From: Asticcacaulis sp. AC466
Lineage (GTDB): Bacteria; Pseudomonadota; Alphaproteobacteria; Caulobacterales; Caulobacteraceae
Reading direction: 5' to 3'
NCBI RefSeq assembly: GCF_000495815.1
Contig: NZ_AWGE01000030.1
Location: forward strand, 1 to 38,872
DNA length: 38,872 bases
The notes beneath the pieces are model-generated. The model was not told where the DNA came from and made no database searches. It saw only the letters and a program-made list of their open reading frames with translations. A program made the translations under genes and the position numbers. Of this stretch, positions 33,011 to 38,872 are shown one piece after another. How positions within the stretch are numbered: the stretch's first letter is position 1; each line of letters begins with the position of its first letter.

Positions 33011-33671
33011 GATCGATTTCGCCGGTCAGCGCTTCGTGCTGGATGCGGGACTGGCGCTATACTGGCCGGCTCAGGAGGCATTGGTCGTTTCAGATCTCCA
33101 CCTCGAAAAAGCCAGCTTTCTGGCACAGTTCGGCTCGGCCGTTGCGCCGTACGACACGCTGGACACCCTTTTGCGCCTCGAAAAGCTGGTGGCCATCTAT
33201 CGGCCCAAATCCCTAATTCTTCTGGGTGACAGCTTTCATGACCGCCAGGCCTGGGCGCGCCTGGAAGACGCCGTACGGCATCAGCTACTGGCGATATGCG
33301 GGGCAATGGATCATTGCCACCTGGTCGAAGGCAACCACGATCTCGGTCTTCTTGGGGGAGGCAATCTGAATTTTTCGGCCGAGGTTGAAACGGCTGGAAT
33401 CGTGTTTCGGCACGAACCTCAAGATACCGACCGCCCGCAGATTGTTGGTCATTTTCATCCGAAACTACGGACGTCCCTACGCGGACACAGATTGAGCGGA
33501 AAAGTATTTGCTGTAAACGATAAGCTATTGATTATGCCCGCTTTTGGCACATTTACCGGAGGTCTTGATTTAAATCATGACGCCTTTATTCAGCTGGCTG
33601 GCAGCAGTCCGTTCCGAGCCTACATGGCGTATAAGGACACTGTGGCGGGCATTGCGCGTAATGATTTATAA
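32994..33671 (+). CDS. pdeM: ligase-associated metallophosphoesterase (PdeM-like endonuclease)
   Basis: A 225-residue calcineurin-like phosphoesterase. The metal motifs are in order: VSDLHLEKASF (D34, H36), LGDSFHDR, EGNHDLGL and VGHFHPKLR. This is the small phosphoesterase that accompanies the ligase/helicase/exonuclease set. The ATG at 32994 has GAGG 6 nt upstream; an ATG at 32982 adds four residues. The start lies inside the helicase's 3' end, so the two are one transcriptional unit. A cluster role in end processing before ligation is known by association rather than shown here. After it comes a 155-bp AT-rich gap. Confidence 0.92.
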   Translation: MPSRCEIDFAGQRFVLDAGLALYWPAQEALVVSDLHLEKASFLAQFGSAVAPYDTLDTLLRLEKLVAIYRPKSLILLGDSFHDRQAWARLEDAVRHQLLAICGAMDHCHLVEGNHDLGLLGGGNLNFSAEVETAGIVFRHEPQDTDRPQIVGHFHPKLRTSLRGHRLSGKVFAVNDKLLIMPAFGTFTGGLDLNHDAFIQLAGSSPFRAYMAYKDTVAGIARNDL

Positions 33672-33826
33672 ACTCGCCTGTCGCTGAAGCAATAAAATAT
33701 TTCCATATCATATTGATATAAAATATAATTTTACGTCCTTCTTTGCAAATTACAGTCGGTGGCCTTTTGAATTGTCGCAGCCGACAGCCCTTGCTATGAA
33801 GTGCGCGCTCTTTATATGGTAGGTTC
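33672..33826 (+). promoter_or_regulatory. AT-rich promoter region of the kds operon
   Basis: 155 bp, strongly AT-rich from about 33690 to 33735. It contains a 15-bp inverted repeat, ATATCA (33705-33710) and TGATAT (33714-33719) around TAT. Placed between converging context and kdsD, it is the likely promoter, but -35 and -10 boxes cannot be fixed by eye. Confidence 0.35.
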
Positions 33827-34813
33827 ATGACCACAGCCCCAGCATCCCAAGTCGATTCCCACGCAGATATCCTGGCAATTGGCGCGCGCGTCATGCGCAC
33901 AGAAGGCGAAGCCCTGTTGCTGTTTGCCGCCTCGCTCTCCGACAGCTTCGTCGAGGCCGTAGACACCATGTACGCAGCCAAGGGCCGCGTTATCATGTCC
34001 GGGATGGGAAAGTCGGGCCATGTTGCTGCGAAAATCGCCGCCACCCTGGCCTCTACCGGCACGCCATCGCAGTTCGTTCATCCGGCCGAAGCCAGCCACG
34101 GCGACCTTGGCATGATTACGCCGGACGACGTCGTGGTGATGCTGAGCAATTCCGGCGAAACATCGGAATTGTCCGATATCATTGCCCATACGCGACGGTT
34201 TTCCATTCCCCTGATCGGCGTCGCGTCACGCCCGCAATCGACCCTGCTTCAGTCGGCGGACATTGCTCTGGTCCTGCCGCCGGCGCCGGAAGCCTGCGCC
34301 ATCGGCATGGCGCCGACCACCTCCACGACCATGACACTGGCGCTCGGTGATGCGCTTGCCGTTGCTATAATGGAAAAGCGCGGCTTTCAGCCGACCGATT
34401 TTCGCGTTTTCCATCCCGGAGGAAAGTTGGGGGCCCAGCTTTTGCGCGTCGAGGCGCTCATGCATTCCGGCGATGCCTTGCCGCTGACGGGCGTGCAGAC
34501 GCCGATGGGCGACACCCTGCTCGTTATGACGGCCAAAAGCTTCGGCGTTGTCGGTATCACTGACGCCGGGGGTCACCTGGCGGGCATTATCACCGATGGC
34601 GATCTGCGTCGTAACATGGTTGGATTGATGGACAAGACGGCCGCGAATGTCATGCATGCCGGTCCTCTGACGATCCGTCCCGACGCCTTGGCCGCTGAAG
34701 CGCTGGGCATAATGAACGAGCGGAAGATCACCTGCCTCTTCGTTGTCGATGACGCACATACGCCTGTCGGCCTGATCCATATCCACGACTGCCTGAGAGC
34801 CGGTGTTGCATGA
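33827..34813 (+). CDS. kdsD: arabinose-5-phosphate isomerase
   Basis: A 328-residue protein: an SIS sugar-isomerase domain about 1-195 (KGRVIMSGMGKSGHVAAKIAAT, then FVHPAEASHGDLGMI, then SNSGETSEL), followed by two CBS domains (about 205-328, including ITDGDLRRNM and IHIHDCLRAG). This is the full KdsD/KpsF architecture. It converts ribulose 5-phosphate to arabinose 5-phosphate, the first committed precursor of Kdo. Its stop overlaps the start of the cytidylyltransferase gene as ATGA, and kdsA follows, so the operon supplies lipopolysaccharide Kdo. The assignment is firm. Confidence 0.95.
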   Translation: MTTAPASQVDSHADILAIGARVMRTEGEALLLFAASLSDSFVEAVDTMYAAKGRVIMSGMGKSGHVAAKIAATLASTGTPSQFVHPAEASHGDLGMITPDDVVVMLSNSGETSELSDIIAHTRRFSIPLIGVASRPQSTLLQSADIALVLPPAPEACAIGMAPTTSTTMTLALGDALAVAIMEKRGFQPTDFRVFHPGGKLGAQLLRVEALMHSGDALPLTGVQTPMGDTLLVMTAKSFGVVGITDAGGHLAGIITDGDLRRNMVGLMDKTAANVMHAGPLTIRPDALAAEALGIMNERKITCLFVVDDAHTPVGLIHIHDCLRAGVA

Positions 34814-35592
34814 AGACGATTATCCTGATCCCCGCCCGCTACGCCTCTAGCCGATATCCGGGCAAGCCTTTGGTCATGTTGACTGGCCGCGATGGCGTGC
34901 CGAAATCGCTGATTCAGCGGTCATGGGAGGCGGCCAAGGGCGTCGCCGATGTGACGAGCGTCTATGTCTGCACCGACGATGAGCGTATCAAGGCGGCGGC
35001 AGAGGCGTTTGGCGCCCAGGTCATCATGACGGCGGAATCCTGCGCCAACGGCACTGAACGGTGCGCGGACGCCTTGCAGCACCTGACCGAAGAAGCCGAC
35101 CTCTATGTCAACCTCCAGGGTGATGCACCACTTACGCCCGCCTGGTTCATCGAGGACCTGATCCGCGAGATGAAGGCCAACCCCGAGGTCCAGATGGCGA
35201 CACCGGTCCTGCGATGCGATGCGCAGACCCATGCCAATTTTGTCGAAGACCGGTTGCACGGCCGGGTCGGCGGGACCACGGCGGTATTCGATGCCCAAAT
35301 GAACGCCCTCTATTTTTCCAAGGAAGTCATCCCATATACCGGCAAGCGCTTTGCCGAGGGCGACACCATTCCGGTCTTTCATCACGTCGGCGTCTACGGG
35401 TATCGCGCGACGGCGCTCAAAAGCTATTCGAGTTGGCCGGTCGGCCCGCTCGAAACCTGGGAAGGTTTGGAGCAGTTGCGGTTTCTCGAAAACGGCATGC
35501 CCATACGCTGCGTCGAGGTCGATGGCCGGGGGCGTGTGTTCTGGGAATTGAACAACCCCGTCGATGTCGCACGCATCGAGTCTGTCATTTAA
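34810..35592 (+). CDS. kdsB: 3-deoxy-manno-octulosonate cytidylyltransferase-like protein, divergent
   Basis: A 260-residue nucleotidyltransferase starting IILIPARYASSRYPGKPL, the KdsB CTP-binding motif. NGTERCADAL and HHVGVYGYRATAL with LETWEGLEQLRFLENG match KdsB along the length. It would activate Kdo as CMP-Kdo. Two conserved places differ: the QGDEP motif reads LQGDAPLTP, and the C-terminal VDTPEDL, whose Asp is a metal ligand in E. coli KdsB, aligns with NNPVDVARI, giving Asn at that place. This may be a lineage-specific form. It overlaps kdsD by 4 bp and is followed by a terminator-like hairpin, so kdsD-kdsB forms the unit and kdsA may be partly separate. The symbol is given by family and context. 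Confidence 0.82.
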   Translation: MKTIILIPARYASSRYPGKPLVMLTGRDGVPKSLIQRSWEAAKGVADVTSVYVCTDDERIKAAAEAFGAQVIMTAESCANGTERCADALQHLTEEADLYVNLQGDAPLTPAWFIEDLIREMKANPEVQMATPVLRCDAQTHANFVEDRLHGRVGGTTAVFDAQMNALYFSKEVIPYTGKRFAEGDTIPVFHHVGVYGYRATALKSYSSWPVGPLETWEGLEQLRFLENGMPIRCVEVDGRGRVFWELNNPVDVARIESVI

Positions 35593-35594
35593 CG

Positions 35595-35633
35595 CTCTTA
35601 TCGATCATTCACCTATAAGAGACTGATTTTTTT
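35595..35633 (+). terminator. terminator-like hairpin after the cytidylyltransferase gene
   Basis: CTCTTAT (35595-35601) pairs with ATAAGAG (35615-35621) over a 13-nt loop, and seven T follow at 35627-35633. The AU-rich stem is weak, so it may be a leaky stop between kdsB and kdsA. Confidence 0.5.
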
Positions 35634-35644
35634 GTTTTATCTCG

Positions 35645-35681
35645 TTTCAGTTGAAGTGTGAAGGTCACTTTTCAACTGAAA
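35645..35681 (+). promoter_or_regulatory. 11-bp inverted repeat in the kdsA leader
   Basis: TTTCAGTTGAA (35645-35655) and TTCAACTGAAA (35671-35681) are perfect reverse complements with a 15-nt spacer. The spacer itself can extend the stem through GTG/CAC with a 2-nt bulge. It ends 20 nt before the kdsA start. It is a possible attenuator, mRNA stabiliser or protein-binding site. Confidence 0.5.
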
Positions 35682-35701
35682 AAAGTACTAAGGAATATCC
35701 C

Positions 35702-36565
35702 ATGTCGATCGCCCCGCAGCACGTCCAGACAAAGGTCATCGAGGTCGGTGATTTCAACGCCACTAAGATCCGCATCGGTGGCGATGAACCGTTCGCCCTG
35801 ATTGCTGGCCCTTGCCAGATCGAAAGTCTCGACCATGCCCTTATGATGGCCGAAAAAATCGCGGAAGCCTGCGCGCCGACCGGCACGAAATTCATCTACA
35901 AATCAAGCTATGACAAGGCGAACCGCTCGTCCATCGGCACCGCCCGCGGTATCGGCATGGAAGAAGGCCTGGATATCCTCGCTGCCGTGCGCGACCGCTT
36001 CGGATGCCCGGTTTTGACGGACGTTCACGATGCCGGTCAATGCGTGCCGGTCGGTCAGGCGGTTGACGTCATTCAGATTCCAGCCTTCCTGTGTCGCCAG
36101 ACTGACCTGTTGCTGGCCGCCGGCGCCACTGGCCGCGCCATCAATGTCAAGAAGGGCCAATTTCTGGCACCATGGGACATGAAGAACGTGGCCAACAAGA
36201 TCGCCTCTACAGGCAATGAGCGCATCATGTTGTGCGATCGCGGTACCAGCTTTGGCTACAATACCCTTGTGACGGATTTCCGCGGTCTGCCGATCATGGC
36301 CCAGACCGGCTATCCAGTCGTCTTCGACGCGACCCACAGCGTTCAGCAACCGGGGGGGCAGGGCACGACGTCGGGCGGACAGCGTGAGTTTGCGCCTGTG
36401 CTGGCCCGGGCGGCCTGCGCCGTTGGCGTTTCGGCGGTGTTCATCGAAACCCATGAGGATCCGGATCGTGCGCCGTCCGACGGACCTAACATGATCTATA
36501 TCGACAAGATGAAGGATTTGATCGGTACCTTGCGCGCCTTCGATGATTTAGCCAAGGGCAAGTAA
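35702..36565 (+). CDS. kdsA: 3-deoxy-8-phosphooctulonate synthase
   Basis: A 287-residue class I aldolase-like synthase that joins arabinose 5-phosphate and phosphoenolpyruvate to give Kdo 8-phosphate. Signatures are [61 protein letters not shown] and [18 protein letters not shown]. The Cys in AGPCQIES (C38), with the His, Glu and Asp in the later motifs, matches the metal-dependent KdsA type; E. coli's metal-free enzyme has Asn at that Cys position. The ATG at 35702 has AAGGAA upstream and excludes a longer frame from 35651 that runs through the leader hairpin. It is downstream of kdsD-kdsB and separated by 109 bp. The Kdo-8-phosphate phosphatase (kdsC) is not in the window. Confidence 0.96.
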   Translation: MSIAPQHVQTKVIEVGDFNATKIRIGGDEPFALIAGPCQIESLDHALMMAEKIAEACAPTGTKFIYKSSYDKANRSSIGTARGIGMEEGLDILAAVRDRFGCPVLTDVHDAGQCVPVGQAVDVIQIPAFLCRQTDLLLAAGATGRAINVKKGQFLAPWDMKNVANKIASTGNERIMLCDRGTSFGYNTLVTDFRGLPIMAQTGYPVVFDATHSVQQPGGQGTTSGGQREFAPVLARAACAVGVSAVFIETHEDPDRAPSDGPNMIYIDKMKDLIGTLRAFDDLAKGK

Positions 36566-36618
36566 GGCAAATTAATATATCAGTATTTCTATATAACTAA
36601 TTGATATATAGCAATAAT

Positions 36619-38301
36619 TTACACAAACCTTGTCGCCCCACCTTCACTTGCTTTCACGACGAAACGCTGCTGCGTCGTGCATCTGAACTGGCGCGAGGTA
36701 ATGGTGTCGACAGATTTCCATTCGCCGATCATTTCGTCGGGCGTCAGGGTGACGAGCACAAATCCGTTGTTGGTATCGTCCGCCGCCACGACTTCCTCGT
36801 TCTGATCGGCCAGGGTTTGGGCCAAATCAAGACCGGGCAGCTCAAGCCAGCGGGTCGGGCTGGTGATGGCGGTGACGCCAAGTTCCACGGCCACTTGATT
36901 GCCCGCGGCATCGTGTAGTTCGTTCGCCCAAGCGGTGTGACTATCGCCCGACAGGACGATCGTGCGTGCGCCCGCGGCTTTCGTCATGGCGTAGAAGCGT
37001 TCGCGTTCGGCCGGGTAGCCGTCCCAGGCATCCAGATTGAGCGGGAACGGATCCGGGCGGCTGAACAGCCCAATCATCGTCTGTAGTTGAGAACGCGCGC
37101 TGTCGGGCAAGCTCGCCATGAGGCTGGCAACCGTTTCGGGGCCGAAACGTTTAATCAGATCGGGACCCGCGATCTTGGCCATGATGACCTGATTGCCCAG
37201 GACCTGCCAACGCACGCCGTCGCGCACGGATGTCTGGAGCGTCGTGTTCAACCAAATGCGTTGTTCGGCCCCGAACAGTTCCCGTTGCGGGTCATTGAGT
37301 TGCGTGCGGAAGGCGTCGAAGTCCGGTCGGCCATCGACCATCTTCAGGTCGGAAAAATCAAGTTGTTTGCTTCGCGCCAGCAATCGCGTCTCGATCATGA
37401 TCAGTTCGGCGAGATTACCAAAACGGAAGCTCCGATAGATGGCTTCGGATAGCTTGCCGGGCGCCGGATCGCGGATGGGCATCCATTCGCGATAGGCCTT
37501 AAGCGCTACAGCCTTGCGGACGGACCATTCCCCCTCACCTGGGCCATCCTTGGATGGCGGCGTATGGTTCTCTGCACCATCCTTCCAGGGGTTGTTGCAG
37601 ATTTCGTGGTCGTCGAACACGCATATCCACGGCGCGCGGGCATGGGCGGCCTGAAGGTCCTCATCGCGTTTGTATTGGGCGTGGCGCGTGCGATAATCAC
37701 TTAGAGTGACGATTTCATGCGGCGGCTCGGGAATGCGGCCAAGAAGACGTCCATTTCCCATGCCGTAATCGGTCAGGCCGGCGCCATATTCATAGATGTA
37801 GTCCCCGAGGTGGACGACGGCGTCGATGTGATCAAGGTCGGCTATGGCCCGATAAGCATTGAAATAGCCATTTGAATGGAGCGAGCACGAGACGGCGGCC
37901 AGAACAACCTTGTCCGTCTGCAAGGCCAGGGTGCGCGTGCGCCCAGTGGGCGACACCACCTGACCGTAACGAAAGCGGTAAACATAGTCGGTCGCGGGGG
38001 TCAGTCCGGCGACATCGACCTTTACCGTATAGTCACGGCCCGTATCGGTACCGAAATGCCCCTGCGCGACGATCTGGGTGAAGGCGTCATCATGCGCCAC
38101 CTGCCACTGCACATCTGATGGGGCATCCACCCCGCTCAGCCGTGTCCACAGAATGACGCGATCGGTCAGCGGATCTCCCGATGCGACGCCGTGCTCGAAA
38201 CCCGGTCCTTTGGGCGCGGCGGGGGGCGTGGTCGCCCCAAGGCCGGTTGCAGCTGTCAGCGTCGTCATGGCCAGCAGCGTACGACGTCTCGTAATGCGCA
38301 T
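36619..38301 (-). CDS. phoD: Tat-exported PhoD-type alkaline phosphatase/phosphodiesterase
   Basis: A 560-residue secreted phosphatase of the PhoD family. The Tat signal (MRITRRRTLLAMTTLTAATGLG) is at the N-terminus. A PhoD N-terminal beta domain follows, about 35-120 (FEHGVASGDPLTDRVILWTRL is the usual opening). The metallophosphoesterase core holds LAAVSCSLHSNGYFNAYRAIA, VVHLGDYIYEYG, FDDHEICNNPW and VLSGDSHTAWANEL. The length is typical. The ATG at 38301 has AGAGGGG about 7 nt upstream and is preferred over ATG 38325. It would release phosphate from phosphate esters in the periplasm or outside. PhoD is normally phosphate-regulated, but I cannot identify a Pho box upstream with confidence. 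It converges on kdsA across about 53 AT-rich bases. Confidence 0.93.
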   Translation of the reverse strand: MRITRRRTLLAMTTLTAATGLGATTPPAAPKGPGFEHGVASGDPLTDRVILWTRLSGVDAPSDVQWQVAHDDAFTQIVAQGHFGTDTGRDYTVKVDVAGLTPATDYVYRFRYGQVVSPTGRTRTLALQTDKVVLAAVSCSLHSNGYFNAYRAIADLDHIDAVVHLGDYIYEYGAGLTDYGMGNGRLLGRIPEPPHEIVTLSDYRTRHAQYKRDEDLQAAHARAPWICVFDDHEICNNPWKDGAENHTPPSKDGPGEGEWSVRKAVALKAYREWMPIRDPAPGKLSEAIYRSFRFGNLAELIMIETRLLARSKQLDFSDLKMVDGRPDFDAFRTQLNDPQRELFGAEQRIWLNTTLQTSVRDGVRWQVLGNQVIMAKIAGPDLIKRFGPETVASLMASLPDSARSQLQTMIGLFSRPDPFPLNLDAWDGYPAERERFYAMTKAAGARTIVLSGDSHTAWANELHDAAGNQVAVELGVTAITSPTRWLELPGLDLAQTLADQNEEVVAADDTNNGFVLVTLTPDEMIGEWKSVDTITSRQFRCTTQQRFVVKASEGGATRFV

Positions 38302-38647
38302 GGGCAGCCCCTCTTTGCCTGTCATGCAGCGCGATAAGGGGATTTGGTGACAGGGGCTTTACAGATACGTGACGATTCTTAAACGAAAGTCTTAATTGGC
38401 GGACGCGCGCGGCTCATTTTCATTCGGGCAACTGACCCAATGGCTGCCTTCACAAGAGTGATTATTCTATGCCGTAGTCCACTCACCCAGCACCGGCTTT
38501 TAAGCCTTATCAATGGACAAAGTTGGACACCTCTATCAACAGGTCTGATCGGCGGCGTGCGGGAGTTTCAGGTCATGCCGGGCCGTTTGGAGGCCTATTT
38601 CGGCGCGTTCTTCGGCGCCAGAGTGGTGTTTTTCGGCTTCGGTCCTC
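38302..38647. other. intergenic region between phoD and the IS fragment
   Basis: About 346 bp. I see no believable gene; open frames on the plus strand lack ribosome binding sites and one runs into the antisense of the transposase. The phoD promoter and the terminal repeat of the IS5-like element should be here. The terminal repeat cannot be delimited because the other end of the element lies beyond the window. Confidence 0.4.
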
Positions 38648-38872
38648 CTACGCAGGCACACTTCGGCCTTCGAGCCACATAAATCGCCTCATGTTGTAGA
38701 CGATATTGGCCATGCCGATCTTGAGCTTGGCGCGATCGATGCCGATCGTGCGGACGACCAAGCCCATCTTCTGCTTTTGAACCGCGAAGACGTGCTCGAT
38801 GTGGGCGCGGACCTTGGATTTGCGATTGTTGCTGCGCTCAGTCCGTTTGATCGTCTTTGCCGTGGCGCCCCT
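38648..38872 (-). mobile_element. 3' end of an IS5-family transposase gene (cut by window edge)
   Basis: The minus strand from the edge to TAG (38650-38648) encodes 74 residues in frame. They include RSNNRKSKVRAHIEHVF, AVQKQKMGLVVRTIGI and ANIVYNMRRFMWLE. The patterns HIEHVFAxQK, MGLxVRTIG and NxxYNxRRxxWLE are the C-terminal hallmarks of IS5-group DDE transposases; the Glu of HIEH is in the expected place for the last catalytic residue. The 5' part continues outside the window, so intactness is unknown. Confidence 0.85.

Noticed and set aside
38440..38682. 80-codon plus-strand frame near the right edge
   Set aside because: No ribosome binding site, and its end is antisense to the transposase reading frame.
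1..38872. CRISPR array, tRNA or rRNA genes, prophage modules
   Set aside because: No regularly spaced direct repeats, cloverleaf sequences, conserved rRNA segments or phage structural genes were seen.

Overview
The window looks like chromosomal DNA of a GC-rich alphaproteobacterium, most likely Caulobacteraceae (an Asticcacaulis- or Caulobacter-like plant-polymer degrader). This rests on gene content, not on a database match: an alphaproteobacterial-style XRE regulator, Tat-exported glycosidases, a TonB-dependent receptor, an otsB-otsA pair beside a GH15 enzyme, a Kdo (LPS) gene set, and the four ligase-associated DNA repair genes. No rRNA, tRNA or CRISPR array was seen. The only mobile element is the 3' end of an IS5-type transposase at the right edge.

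Layout. (1) 1-3000: accessory or poorly recognised DNA, with a coupled pair of small unknown genes, a Crp/Fnr-type regulator with an unusual C-terminal cysteine cluster, an XRE regulator and a small unknown gene. (2) 3044-5093: an exported GH43 glycosidase behind two leader stem-loops, and a small membrane protein. (3) 5173-9504: otsB-otsA (trehalose synthesis), divergent from a GH15 glucoamylase/trehalase-like enzyme. (4) 9539-17602: an arabinan/xylan side-chain operon GH127-GH51-GH39, preceded by three evenly spaced TTGTC-N-KACAA operator-like sites, then a TonB-dependent receptor with its own palindrome-bearing promoter region. (5) 17840-21047: kduI-kduD-GH28, the pectin/unsaturated uronate branch, behind a LacI-type palindrome. 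(6) 21013-24047: glpK-glpD. (7) 24223-25972: an M14 carboxypeptidase and a lipoprotein cyclophilin. (8) 26041-33671: the ligase-associated repair set (ATP-dependent ligase, MBL-fold exonuclease, Lhr-type helicase, PdeM-like phosphoesterase), interrupted by an exported carboxylesterase. (9) 33827-36565: kdsD-kdsB-kdsA for Kdo synthesis. (10) 36619-38301: a Tat-exported PhoD-type phosphatase; then the IS fragment.

How it fits together. GH43, GH127, GH51 and GH39 would remove arabinose and xylose from arabinan, arabinoxylan or pectin side chains. The TonB receptor would import oligosaccharides. GH28 would cut the polygalacturonate backbone, and KduI/KduD would convert the unsaturated uronate product toward 2-keto-3-deoxygluconate.

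The most informative non-coding signals are two. Three operator-like palindromes precede the GH127 operon at 42 and 43 bp spacing, which is four helical turns. An identical 14-bp LacI-type palindrome lies upstream of both kduI and the carboxylesterase 11.6 kb away, tying that esterase, embedded in a repair locus, to the uronate regulon. All functions are read from motifs by eye and none was tested by a search.
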